Positions 16,567 to 24,372 of a stretch of DNA of 42,768 nt are shown in pieces (the first letter of the stretch is position 1; each line of letters opens with the position of its first letter). A program made the translations under genes and the position numbers. The stretch spans positions 1 through 42,768 of the forward strand of contig CAOXTD010000013.1 in NCBI GenBank assembly GCA_948560265.1, given 5' to 3'. The notes beneath the pieces were generated by a model. It was not told the DNA's origin, ran no database searches, and was given only the letters and a program-made list of their open reading frames with translations. The DNA is from an uncultured Clostridia bacterium (lineage in GTDB: Bacteria > Bacillota > Clostridia > TANB77 > CAG-508).

Positions 16567-16631
16567 GCAATCTCATATGCATTCGATTGCATAAATCATC
16601 CGTAACTCGCTTTACTTCGCACGGCTGACTT
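16567..16631. repeat. Dispersed two-hairpin repeat, copy between ylxM and ffh
   Basis: Read on the minus strand: AAGTCAGCCGT (16631-16621) pairs with ACGGATGATTT (16603-16593), then TTATGCA, then a stem GCAATC/GATTGC (16590-16585 and 16572-16567). Compared with 10420-10493 the first hairpin keeps its unpaired G and shows a compensated T-A to C-G pair; the second stem has a different sequence but the same position. It directly follows the ylxM stop at 16635. Confidence 0.65.
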
Positions 16632-16634
16632 AAG

Positions 16635-16982
16635 TTACGCTAAACAGCTTAACTCTTCTCTAACGTGGTTTAAGATCTTTTCCACTTTTTTATCAGAAGA
16701 TGTTTCTTCAATTTTGCTTAATTCTTCTAGTATTTGTTGTAATTGTTTTTCTTGTTTCAATGTTTTTTCCATAAATGCTAGCTTTTCTTCTAATTCGAAA
16801 AGTTTATTTTCCCCCTTTTTGATAATATCTCTTACTGCCTGTCTTGTAATTTGATGATTCTCGGCAATTTCAGAGAGTGATAAATCATTGTTATAGTAAT
16901 CATTGATTACTTCATATTGTTTTTCTGTTAGCATTTTTCCATAGATTTGGCATAACATACTAACCTTCACATTTTTTTCCAA
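16635..16982 (-). CDS. ylxM: YlxM-like SRP-associated helix-turn-helix protein
   Basis: About 115 residues. It has a sigma-70 region-4-like HTH: MLTEKQYEVINDYYNNDLSL followed by SEIAENHQITRQAVRDII and KKGENKLFELEEKL. It then has a coiled-coil-like tail of Glu, Lys and Leu. YlxM modulates SRP GTPase assembly in streptococci and always precedes ffh. I choose the TTG at 16982 since GAGGTG is six bases ahead; a GTG at 16991 overlaps that site. The stop lies at the very edge of the repeat that follows. Confidence 0.85.
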   Translation of the reverse strand: MEKNVKVSMLCQIYGKMLTEKQYEVINDYYNNDLSLSEIAENHQITRQAVRDIIKKGENKLFELEEKLAFMEKTLKQEKQLQQILEELSKIEETSSDKKVEKILNHVREELSCLA

Positions 16983-17033
16983 TGACTTCACCTCTTCTTT
17001 TTTCCTAGGTTTTCAAAAAATATTCTCAAAAAA

Positions 17034-17095
17034 TATATTAGCACTACATTTTTGTAATGCTAATATACTTTACACTATTTTTTTGGATTTGTCAA
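17034..17095 (-). promoter_or_regulatory. Promoter and start-proximal hairpin of the ylxM-ffh operon
   Basis: On the minus strand TTGACA (17090-17095), 17 bp and TAAAGT (17067-17072) form a good sigma-A promoter. Immediately downstream, 17034-17067 is a 15-bp hairpin (one C-A/G-T position) followed by TTTTTT on the minus strand. Since transcription would start near 17060, an RNA beginning there still forms an 8-bp GCATTACA/TGTAGTGC stem followed by U-rich sequence: a possible very short attenuator. Confidence 0.5.
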
Positions 17096-17186
17096 GTTTT
17101 TTGCTTAAATTTACATGTTTTTTCACGCATTTAGAAGTAGTTAATTTCCCTCTAAAAATTTAATTTCAATTTTTTCAAAAAATCTC

Positions 17187-17217
17187 TTGACAAAGCGAAC
17201 AATATTTTGTATATTAT
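17187..17217 (+). promoter_or_regulatory. Sigma-A promoter of the M48-like hydrolase gene
   Basis: TTGACA (17187-17192) is followed after 17-19 bp by TATATTAT. A CGAAC direct repeat (17196-17200 and 17221-17225) brackets the -10. The gene starts at 17266 with AGGAGG. Confidence 0.65.
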
Positions 17218-17265
17218 ATACGAACATTGATTTGTAAAACATTTTTTTGTTAGGAGGTATGAATT

Positions 17266-17796
17266 ATGAATATTTTAAACATTTCTATCAATAATGGAGA
17301 AGCTGCTATTACTGCACCTTGGAGTTGTTATACTGGTACAATCTCTGTCCTAGGAACTATCCATGAATTTCGTTTGTATTACAAACATGTAAAAGCTTCT
17401 ACTATTAATTTTATTAATCATATTATTGAAGTAATACTTCCTAATAAATTTAGAAAGGCTAAAACAAACGATTTATTAAAAATTGTAGTTGCTAAATTGT
17501 ATGATAAAATTGCAGAACAAGAAATCGAAAGGACTATGGAAAAAACAAGATTATTATTAGGCTTTGCACCAGAAGAATTTTCTATGAAAAGGTTAAAAAA
17601 TGGGCAAATCTCTAAATGCTATACAGATGAAAAGAAAATTGTGATTAGTCCTGATATTGTAAAATATGATAGAAGAACTATTGAATATATTGTTTTACAT
17701 GAGTTTTGTCATTTAAAATACAAAACTCATAGCAAAGGATTTTGGCAAATGATGAAAACTTATATGCCTGATTATGAAAGATATGTAGATTGCTAA
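17266..17796 (+). CDS. YgjP/DUF45-like zinc-dependent hydrolase
   Basis: A 176-residue protein. The C-terminal half has YIVLHEFCHLKYKTHSKGFW, the HExxH zinc motif with the third His five residues on, and DYERYVDC at the end, typical of YgjP (DUF45, SprT-like M48 relatives). The Pfam family often has WGSCS upstream; here the region reads FSMKRLKNGQISKCY, a degenerate equivalent. The function of YgjP is not settled. It has a strong AGGAGG site and its own promoter, and it converges on thyX. Confidence 0.8.
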   Translation: MNILNISINNGEAAITAPWSCYTGTISVLGTIHEFRLYYKHVKASTINFINHIIEVILPNKFRKAKTNDLLKIVVAKLYDKIAEQEIERTMEKTRLLLGFAPEEFSMKRLKNGQISKCYTDEKKIVISPDIVKYDRRTIEYIVLHEFCHLKYKTHSKGFWQMMKTYMPDYERYVDC

Positions 17797-17825
17797 AAAA
17801 GAAAATGCTCTACGCATTTTCTTTT
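17797..17825. terminator. Bidirectional terminator overlapping the thyX 3' end
   Basis: AAAAGAAAATGC and GCATTTTCTTTT form a 12-bp stem with loop TCTAC, with A/T runs on both sides. It sits between two converging genes, and the last codons and stop of thyX (17810-17812) lie inside it. Confidence 0.8.
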
Positions 17826-19231
17826 CTATTTGCTAAAATCTTTTCAATTAGCCCACAGGATTCTCTGCCTTCATAGCAAGCATATTGCGTTACACAGGTT
17901 GCTCCTAGCCCCTTTCCAATAAGTGGCGCTACTTGCTTAACTTGTTTCGCCATTTCTTTTGCAATATTTCTAATTTGCCATTGTGCTTTATTACAACAAC
18001 GCATTCTACAAACCCATTGAAGTGTTCTTGCATTCATTGTAGTCATTACATTGCACATCTGTCCTCCTATATAGAAGTACACTAAATCTTCTTCCATAAC
18101 TCCTTCTTTTACAAATTCGTTATATAATTCCATATTTTCATTTACTTTTTGAATATATAATTCTTTTAATTTTTCATTATCTTGTATACTTTGTGGGATA
18201 ATGTAGTTATTTAAATTCCACATAGGCGTAAATTCTGGTACTAATAATGAATGCATACGGTGTCTTGTAAGGTGAGTTAAAATAGAAAGTGAAATTGGAA
18301 TTTGAAAAGTAAAGTTTACTTGTTCTAGCTCTCTATTTTCTTCTTTATTTAAAATATTATCCATTATCTTCTTTCTACATTCTGCATCTTTAGTTTCCAT
18401 TTCTTGTAATAACTCTTTTGCTTTTGCTTCTGTACATTGATAGTGATACATAATATGAGATAAAATAACTTGTTCGTCTGCATTTGGTATATAATGGATA
18501 AGTTGCGTTTTATCTAAAATCTCAATTTTGGGTCTTTCTACCATAGATTCTAAATATTCAAAATCATTTTCTCTATCTAATTGCTTTTCAATGTTATCAA
18601 CTAAATATGGAACTGCTTCTTTAATAATCTCATATAGTTTCATTCCCACTTCTTTTGCTTCTGCAATTTTGCTTACTTTTCCATGCAATAGTGCAATTAC
18701 TAATTTTTCTAATTCTCTCGCATTTAATCCCATAATAAAGTTACTATGATAACTATAAGGTAATAAAAATCTAGCATCTTCTACTTTTATTCCATTATCT
18801 ACAAATTCTCCATAGCTATTAAACAAAGAACTCATTCCTTCTTTATACTTACGCTGTAGTTCTTCATTATTTTTATGAATATTTCCTTCTTTATCTCTAA
18901 ATTCTGGAATATAATATCCTACTGTTCTAAAATCAACTTCTCTTCTAGATTTTACAGTAAATGAAGCTAATCTGCTTCCAATTAAAGTTTGTTCAATAAT
19001 AGGAGAAACATCACATAATGCAAACACTAAATAGTCATGTTCTATAATTGACTTATGCCCCATGCCAATAATTCTTTTTACCATTTTTAAATTCTTTTCA
19101 TAATCATCACAACTCTCTAATACTTCAAATACATTGCCTGGAAATCTTGACAGTTTACCTGCTGCTGTAACATTTCTGATTCTATTTTCTAATTGTTCTT
19201 TTGTACATCCACCTAATAACTCTATTTCCAT
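17810..19231 (-). CDS. thyX: Double-length FAD-dependent thymidylate synthase (ThyX-like)
   Basis: A 473-residue protein, about twice the usual ThyX length (~220-260). The first half has the ThyX pattern GHKSIIEHDYLVFALCDVSP then IEQTLIGSRLASFTVKSRR, in which RHRxxSxNExSxRY is degenerate (GSRLASFTVKSRR). The second half has LTRHRMHSLLVPEF and NARTLQWVCRMRCCNKAQWQ, then IRNIAKEM, with a RHR and the AQxEIR-type segment, plus a Cys-rich end (QYACYEGRESCG). ThyX makes dTMP from dUMP with FAD, NADPH and methylene-THF and works as a tetramer. The fold is probably a fused tandem. Start ATG with GGAGGG ahead. Confidence 0.85.
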   Translation of the reverse strand: MEIELLGGCTKEQLENRIRNVTAAGKLSRFPGNVFEVLESCDDYEKNLKMVKRIIGMGHKSIIEHDYLVFALCDVSPIIEQTLIGSRLASFTVKSRREVDFRTVGYYIPEFRDKEGNIHKNNEELQRKYKEGMSSLFNSYGEFVDNGIKVEDARFLLPYSYHSNFIMGLNARELEKLVIALLHGKVSKIAEAKEVGMKLYEIIKEAVPYLVDNIEKQLDRENDFEYLESMVERPKIEILDKTQLIHYIPNADEQVILSHIMYHYQCTEAKAKELLQEMETKDAECRKKIMDNILNKEENRELEQVNFTFQIPISLSILTHLTRHRMHSLLVPEFTPMWNLNNYIIPQSIQDNEKLKELYIQKVNENMELYNEFVKEGVMEEDLVYFYIGGQMCNVMTTMNARTLQWVCRMRCCNKAQWQIRNIAKEMAKQVKQVAPLIGKGLGATCVTQYACYEGRESCGLIEKILANRKENA

Positions 19232-19340
19232 GATTTTCCCTCCATTTATTCTCCATTTTTTTATATTCTCTATCTTTTTAAATATACTTTTAAAACTATA
19301 TCAAAGTTGTTCTTATTATTCAATAGTTTTCTGAAAACTC

Positions 19341-20231
19341 TCATTCACTCAAATCAAAATTTGGTACATATTCTTCTTCATGTTCTCCTAGCTCTTGTAT
19401 ATAGCCATTTTCTAATTTTAAAACATATAAGTAATTTTCAATTTCTTGATATTCTTTTTTTGTCAACTTTCTATTAATACTTTCATCTTGCTTCACTTGG
19501 TATGTTGGGAAATATTGAGCCATTACACTAACATAAGTGCCTTCTGGCATGCTTTCTTTAATCCACTTTAAAATATGTTTTGTATTCTGCAGATGATTTG
19601 GTAAAATCAAATGTCTAATTATGACCCCTTTTTGTATAATTCCATTTTCATTAAAAATTGGCTTTCCTACTTGTCTATGCATTTCTTGAATTGCTTTTGT
19701 TGCCACTTCAAAATACCTATCTACCTTAGAATACTTTTTACTTAATTCATTGGAATAGTATTTTAAATCAGGTAAATAGATATCTATTAAGCCTTCTAAT
19801 TCTTTTAGTGTTTCTACGTTTTCATATCCATTGGTGTTATAGATAACTGGAATAGAAAGGCCTTCGTTTTTTGCTATGATTAATGCATCTTTTATGTGCT
19901 TTGCATACATGGTTGGTGTTACTAAATTAATATTGTTAACTCCTTTTGCTTGTTGCTTCAAAAAAATTTGTGCTAATTGTTCTATTGTAATTTCTCTTCC
20001 TTTGCCCTTCTGGCTTATTTCATAGTTTTGACAATAAATACAATTCAAATTACAATTACTGAAAAACACTGTACCAGATCCATTTTCTTTACTAATGCAA
20101 GGTTCTTCATAATAGTGGATAGAAGCTAATGCTATTTTAATTTTATCATTGCATTTACAATAACCAATTTTTCCTTTTAATCTATCTACTTTACAATTTC
20201 TAGGGCATATATTACATTTTTCTAAATCCAT
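19341..20231 (-). CDS. Radical SAM protein, PflA/PflX-like (COG1313)
   Basis: A 296-residue protein. An N-terminal Cys cluster (CNICPRNC and YCKC, residues 6-27) precedes the radical SAM triad CNLNCIYC (Cys60, 64, 67) that binds a 4Fe-4S cluster. GVNNINLVTPTMY and IYNTNGYENVETLKELEG follow, matching the barrel of the PflA-related family COG1313. Pyruvate formate-lyase activating enzymes share this architecture, but no glycyl radical enzyme is nearby, so the target is unknown. The gene stands alone on the minus strand between thyX and a plus-strand promoter. Confidence 0.85.
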   Translation of the reverse strand: MDLEKCNICPRNCKVDRLKGKIGYCKCNDKIKIALASIHYYEEPCISKENGSGTVFFSNCNLNCIYCQNYEISQKGKGREITIEQLAQIFLKQQAKGVNNINLVTPTMYAKHIKDALIIAKNEGLSIPVIYNTNGYENVETLKELEGLIDIYLPDLKYYSNELSKKYSKVDRYFEVATKAIQEMHRQVGKPIFNENGIIQKGVIIRHLILPNHLQNTKHILKWIKESMPEGTYVSVMAQYFPTYQVKQDESINRKLTKKEYQEIENYLYVLKLENGYIQELGEHEEEYVPNFDLSE

Positions 20232-20324
20232 TTTTTATTTAAGATACTAACGTATCTACTCCTTTATTCTAAACATATTTCCTGCTTCATTTTATGCTTT
20301 TTTTCGAACCTCGTCAACTGATAA

Positions 20325-20352
20325 TTGACATTTTTCATTTTTTTGATATAAT
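20325..20352 (+). promoter_or_regulatory. Near-consensus sigma-A promoter of the thioesterase pair
   Basis: TTGACA (20325-20330), a 16-bp spacer and TATAAT (20347-20352), both hexamers perfect. The start codon at 20376 has AAGGAAG upstream. Confidence 0.85.
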
Positions 20353-20375
20353 GCCATTTTAAGGAAGTGAAATGT

Positions 20376-20799
20376 ATGATATCTAAAAGTAAAGTAATTG
20401 TAAGATATGCTGAAACTGATCAAATGGGAATTGCACATCATAGTGTTTATCCTATTTGGTTTGAACTTGCTAGAACGGATTTAGCAAAGCAGGCTGGCTT
20501 TCCTTATTCTAAAATGGAACAAGCAGGTGTTATGACACCTTTAGTTGAATTGCAATGCAAATATAGAAAACCTGCTCATTATGAGGATGAATTAATTGTA
20601 ACAGCAACTGTGAGCAAATTATCTAGTGTAAAAATTGAGTTTTATTATGAAGTTTTTCTTAAAAATGAAGATAAACCAATTTGCATGCGGTACTACCACC
20701 CATGCTTTGGTAAGTAGTAAAAGTTTTCATATTATTAATGTAAAAAAAGAGTTTCCTGAGATATATAGCGTTATGGAAAAAATGATTGGAGAAAAATAA
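20376..20799 (+). pseudogene. Frameshifted YbgC/FadM-type 4HBT thioesterase
   Basis: Residues 1-101 match a hotdog thioesterase: VRYAETDQMGIAHHSVYPIWFELAR, the catalytic Asp/His context of YbgC/FadM enzymes, and the conserved YRKPAHYEDEL. At 20680-20682 the reading frame breaks: the downstream DNA, read one base off, gives ACGTTTHALVSSKSFHIINV and KKEFPEIYSVMEKMIGEK up to a TAA at 20797, exactly the expected end of the fold. Removing one T from the TTT run there restores PIACGTTTHA. So either a real 1-bp insertion, a sequencing error in a homopolymer, or slippage. GTG at 20367 is an alternative start without a site. Confidence 0.75.
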
Positions 20800-20800
20800 A

Positions 20801-21541
20801 ATGAGTGTATTTGAAAAAAGATGTTATGTAGAAGTAAAAGATGTTGCCTCTCGTGGCTTTTTAACAAATGAGGGTTTTTTAAATTTGTTGGAAAATGCTG
20901 CTTGTAGTCATTCAGAAGTAGCAGGCTTTGGAATTAATCAAATGGAGCAAACTCACCTTTCTTGGGTTTTATTACAATGGAAAGTTAAAATTTTGAAAAG
21001 AGTGTTGTATAACACTCCTATTCTTGTAAAAACTTGGGCAAAAGCTGCTAATAAATGTCTAACCTATCGTGATTTTGAAATGTATGATGAAAATAATGAA
21101 CTTCTTGGAGTTGCATCTACAAAATGGAGTTTGGTCGACACACAAACAGGTAGAATTGCTAGAATTACTCCAGAAATTATTAACTGTTACTCTCCTGAAG
21201 ATAGTAGAAATGTTTTTGAAGAAGTTGATATTCCTAAGCTAAGAGAACCTGAATGTGTTGAAAATATCCAACCTAGTTATACTTTTACTGTTTCTAGAAG
21301 AGATATTGATATGAATCAACATATGCATAATTTATATTACTTAGATTATGCTGTGGAAGCTTTACCCGAAGAAGTTTATCAGAATTTAGATTGCAATCAA
21401 TTTGAAATTATGTATAAAAATGGAGCAAAATTAGGTGAAACTGTAAATTGTTTTTATATCAATGAAGAGGGTCAGCATATAGTTATTATGAAAAATGCTG
21501 AGGATAATCGACTACATGCTATTATTCAATTCAAAAAATAA
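20801..21541 (+). CDS. Acyl-ACP thioesterase (FatA/FatB family)
   Basis: A 246-residue protein of two hotdog halves. The N half has FEKRCYVEVKDVASRGFLTN and LSWVLLQWKVKILKRVLYNT, with the WAKAANK and RDFEMYDENNELLG segments. The second half has RRDIDMNQHMHNLYYLDYAV with the N-x-H catalytic pair, typical of FatA/B-like enzymes that release fatty acids from acyl carrier protein. ATG at 20801 is chosen because GGAG lies about ten bases ahead; a TTG at 20786 would overlap the previous gene. It follows the frameshifted thioesterase by one base and shares its transcript. An ordinary end: a terminator follows. Confidence 0.85.
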   Translation: MSVFEKRCYVEVKDVASRGFLTNEGFLNLLENAACSHSEVAGFGINQMEQTHLSWVLLQWKVKILKRVLYNTPILVKTWAKAANKCLTYRDFEMYDENNELLGVASTKWSLVDTQTGRIARITPEIINCYSPEDSRNVFEEVDIPKLREPECVENIQPSYTFTVSRRDIDMNQHMHNLYYLDYAVEALPEEVYQNLDCNQFEIMYKNGAKLGETVNCFYINEEGQHIVIMKNAEDNRLHAIIQFKK

Positions 21542-21546
21542 AAAAA

Positions 21547-21590
21547 GAAAGTTCTGATTTTTAGCTTTAAAAGCAGAACTTTCCTTTTTT
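21547..21590. terminator. Bidirectional terminator
   Basis: A stem of GAAAGTTCTG (21547-21556) with CAGAACTTTC (21574-21583), then CTTTTTT, and AAAAAA upstream. It lies between the acyl-ACP thioesterase and the converging sortase gene. Confidence 0.85.
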
Positions 21591-21618
21591 CATCCCCTCT
21601 TTTGGGTGAATAAAAAAT

Positions 21619-22212
21619 TCAAATTTCTTTTGCTTTAATAATTAATCTTTCATTAGAATAATTACAACAAGTAATTAAAGTCACTTCTCTTTTACCATTT
21701 GTTCTTTGTGACAAACCATAAGTTTGATTTGCTTTGGCTTTATATTTATGATAGATTTTATATTTTATGGTTCCATTTTGATTATCTGTTAAAGTAAGAG
21801 TATCTCCATTTTTTAGTGTATATAAATAACCAAACATATTCTTTGTAATGTAGTTGTGACCTGTAATACAAAAATTTCCTATTTCATTTGGATTCGGTCC
21901 AAAAAACTTTGTCACACAAGTTTCCATTGCATTTTTAGTATAGTCTTCTAAAACACAAGTATCAATTTTTAATTTTTCTATTTTTAAATTTGCTGCTACT
22001 TTATATCCTTTATATTGCTCAGCTACTTTAACTTTTGTTCCAATATCCTGTTTATTTTTTTCTTGATTAGTTTCTTCTTTAACTTCATCACTTTGTAAAT
22101 TTTGAATGCTTTCTCCTTTTTCAATTTGTGATTCTTGATAAATTCCATTTAATGTGAAAATTAAAATAAGAAAAAGGATTATTAATATCATCCATCTTAA
22201 TATTTTTTTCAT
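21619..22212 (-). CDS. Sortase (class D-like)
   Basis: A 197-residue sortase: N-terminal membrane segment (about 7-24), a short Glu/Lys linker, and a catalytic domain. The triad is visible: His119 in CITGHNYI, Cys182 in LITCCNYS, and Arg189 in NERLIIKAKE. The length is that of class D or E housekeeping-type sortases. It would cut an LPxTG-like motif between Thr and Gly. The next gene upstream on the same strand, 19 bases away, encodes a YPQTG-bearing surface protein, and another LPQTG protein lies at 26369, so both are plausible substrates. Confidence 0.88.
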   Translation of the reverse strand: MKKILRWMILIILFLILIFTLNGIYQESQIEKGESIQNLQSDEVKEETNQEKNKQDIGTKVKVAEQYKGYKVAANLKIEKLKIDTCVLEDYTKNAMETCVTKFFGPNPNEIGNFCITGHNYITKNMFGYLYTLKNGDTLTLTDNQNGTIKYKIYHKYKAKANQTYGLSQRTNGKREVTLITCCNYSNERLIIKAKEI

Positions 22213-22231
22213 TCTTGATTTTCTCTTTAAA

Positions 22232-23257
22232 TTAGTCTTTGTAACGTTTTGCGGGTTTATAATTTCTTAATACAAAATATGCTACTACTAGTGCAAGAAC
22301 TGCTAATAAAATATAGATATATTGAGTCATACCTGTTTGTGGATAAGTTGTTGGTAATTTTTCATTTGTACTTGGCTTTGTATTAGTAGTTGGTTTGTCT
22401 ACTACTTTCTCTCCTACTGTAATGTCAAAACTTTTCTCTGCTATAACTGCATCAGAGTCTTCTCTATTAATTAATTTGATATGAACTGTATATTTTCCAT
22501 CTGTATTAAATTCTCCTTTTAATAGCAACTCCTGTCTTACGTCTTTTCCACCAATCGCATATCCATCAGCTTCTCCCCATCCGCTTTGAAGCAAATCAAT
22601 TTCTGCTCCAGTATTATCAGTAGCTATTAATTTTGCTGTACTATCATCTTTTGGTTTTGCTGTAATTTCTGCGATTAATCTAACATGGTCATAATTTTTT
22701 CCCATAGCAGATGCTGTAATTAACTTCATATCTTTTGCTTCATTCTTTTTTATAATACCTGTATAATCCAAGCTTAAAGAATAGTTTACATAGTTAGGTT
22801 CTACCAACACATCTTTGATAATTGGTGTAGTTATATCGTCATAAGTTTCAGAAGCATCACTATTTGACATTCCTGATAGAGTAATAGAAAAATCAGTTGG
22901 ATTGCTAGCAGTTAATCCTGCTTTAGCTTTAAAAGTAATAACTGCATTTGTTCTTGGATTCGTTCCTCCTGTTGTATCATGATAAGTAAGAATTACTTTA
23001 TCTCCTGTATCATTTGCTGTTCCGCCTTCACTACGAACATATTCAAAAATAGCATCATCATAAGCCATATTAACAGTGTAAGCTCCTAGGTCTTTTCCAA
23101 AACTGACTGTTACATTTACTTCCTCGCCTGGTGCTATTTTAGCTTTGCTAGTTTCTGTCTTAACATTATCTAATGTTGCTGCTGAAGTAACATTGGAAAC
23201 AGAAATAATAGCAAAAAATAAGATAAAAATTGTAAAAATAGAAAATAATTTTTTCAT
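22232..23257 (-). CDS. Sortase-anchored cohesin-like surface protein (YPQTG)
   Basis: A 341-residue protein. The signal peptide is at 1-27 (IFTIFILFFAIISVSNVTSA). Residues ~30-150 look like a cohesin-type beta domain: IAPGEEVNVTVSFGKDLGAYTV, YDDAIFEYVRSEGG, AVITFKAKAG and FSITLSGMS. A second beta domain follows (about 155-280). A Thr/Lys/Pro-rich linker leads to YPQTG, a hydrophobic segment (IYILLAVLALVVAYFVL) and a basic end (KPAKRYKD). YPQTG departs from LPxTG at the first residue. It is followed by the sortase, so a dedicated enzyme-substrate pair is plausible. It has no glycosidase or binding module I can name. Confidence 0.8.
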   Translation of the reverse strand: MKKLFSIFTIFILFFAIISVSNVTSAATLDNVKTETSKAKIAPGEEVNVTVSFGKDLGAYTVNMAYDDAIFEYVRSEGGTANDTGDKVILTYHDTTGGTNPRTNAVITFKAKAGLTASNPTDFSITLSGMSNSDASETYDDITTPIIKDVLVEPNYVNYSLSLDYTGIIKKNEAKDMKLITASAMGKNYDHVRLIAEITAKPKDDSTAKLIATDNTGAEIDLLQSGWGEADGYAIGGKDVRQELLLKGEFNTDGKYTVHIKLINREDSDAVIAEKSFDITVGEKVVDKPTTNTKPSTNEKLPTTYPQTGMTQYIYILLAVLALVVAYFVLRNYKPAKRYKD

Positions 23258-23374
23258 TATTTTAACTCCTTTCTAAATTAAATTTTCCAAAAATAGTTTC
23301 ATGGTTCTATTTTCACTAATTATTATGTCTTATTTTTTTATTTTTATTTTTCCAATTTTTTATTTTCTAATATA

Positions 23375-23428
23375 AAATCATCATAAGCACTTTTTATTCT
23401 CTTTTCTAGAAAATGCTTATGATGATTT
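23375..23428. promoter_or_regulatory. Perfect 15-bp inverted repeat in a divergent intergenic region
   Basis: AAATCATCATAAGCA (23375-23389) and TGCTTATGATGATTT (23414-23428) are perfect inverted copies around a 24-base loop. It lies between the starts of the divergent genes 22232-23257 and 23498-24277, where neither needs a terminator, so a regulatory site or a small RNA is possible. Confidence 0.6.
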
Positions 23429-23430
23429 CA

Positions 23431-23459
23431 TTGTAATTTATTCCATTTTTATGTATAAT
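23431..23459 (+). promoter_or_regulatory. Sigma-A promoter of the gene at 23498
   Basis: TTGTAA (23431-23436), 17 bp and TATAAT (23454-23459), starting two bases beyond the inverted repeat at 23375-23428. An AAGGAGG site at 23484 precedes the ATG. Confidence 0.6.
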
Positions 23460-23497
23460 ACAAACAAATAAAAGACAAATTATAAGGAGGAATACTT

Positions 23498-24277
23498 ATG
23501 TTAGAAAATATAGAATATTTATTTCCTAATAATGCTATAAATATCCAATTATTTGATTTGTTTTCTACTTTATTTTCAGATATTCCATATGCAACAATTC
23601 ATACAAATCAAGAAATAGGTTTAATCTCTTCTTCACTAAATCCTAAAACTGTTTTTAAAATCAATAATGACATTACCAATATTCAATTTAATATTGGTAA
23701 TTCTAAGTATTTAAACTTATTAAATAGAAAAAAAGAAAATGTAAAAAATGGAGATTTGAAAGAAACACAAAGATTATCTATGATTGAAGTTAAAACTAAA
23801 TTAAAGGGGCATGTTAAGAGAGTCGATCATACAGGAATTAATCTTCCAAGCAGTTTGTATAGTAAACAAGACTGGAACAATTTACTAAAATATTTTTCTA
23901 CAGTTAGTAATTTATATAGTTATCCTACTGGTGAACCATGGCCTTTTTTGCTTCCTTCTACATTGACTGAGAATCTAAATGAAATAAATAATTTTACAAT
24001 ACTACGTGAGCCAAGATTTGAGATTGTTTATGATAATTATACAGACATAGTAACCATTCAAATTGATATTGAGACAGACTTATCCAAATCTGAAGTTGAA
24101 TCATTATTTCCTAAAAATCAAGGCATTTATTTTCATTCTTTAGAAGACTCTTTCAAATCAATTTATCTAGATTATAGTAATCATCTAGACATAAGATTTG
24201 ACATTAGGTTCAATTGTTCTCATAATAGTTTTGAAAGTGGAGAGTGGTTCGTTTCTGACGGAAGAAGAATTAGATGA
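23498..24277 (+). CDS. Cytoplasmic protein of unknown function
   Basis: A 259-residue soluble protein without signal or membrane segment. I do not recognise the family. It has an Asn/Ile/Leu-rich N-terminal half with NPKTVFKINNDITNIQFNIG, a central KGHVKRVDHTGINLPSSLY that faintly recalls the first strand of a glyoxalase-type (VOC) fold, and an Asp/Ser-rich C-terminal half (FEIVYDNYTDIVTIQIDIET). AGGAGG precedes the ATG at 23498. It stands between the divergent surface-protein gene and the small membrane protein at 24373. No catalytic motif is evident. Confidence 0.7.
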   Translation: MLENIEYLFPNNAINIQLFDLFSTLFSDIPYATIHTNQEIGLISSSLNPKTVFKINNDITNIQFNIGNSKYLNLLNRKKENVKNGDLKETQRLSMIEVKTKLKGHVKRVDHTGINLPSSLYSKQDWNNLLKYFSTVSNLYSYPTGEPWPFLLPSTLTENLNEINNFTILREPRFEIVYDNYTDIVTIQIDIETDLSKSEVESLFPKNQGIYFHSLEDSFKSIYLDYSNHLDIRFDIRFNCSHNSFESGEWFVSDGRRIR

Positions 24278-24285
24278 CTTAAAAT

Positions 24286-24314
24286 TTGCCTTTTATATTA
24301 TTTTATGTTATAAT
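24286..24314 (+). promoter_or_regulatory. Promoter of the GY-repeat membrane protein gene
   Basis: TTGCCT (24286-24291), a 17-bp spacer and TATAAT (24309-24314), directly after the stop codon of the preceding gene at 24277. AAGGAGG precedes the ATG at 24373. Confidence 0.55.
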
Positions 24315-24372
24315 ATATTTTAACTTAATAACATATTATTTTAGCATCGCCATTTGGCAAGGAGGGTACATT

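Noticed and set aside
16521..16592. N-terminal extension of ffh (24 codons)
   Set aside because: Repeat-derived; GAGGTG serves the ATG at 16520, where the family start MAFEGL begins.
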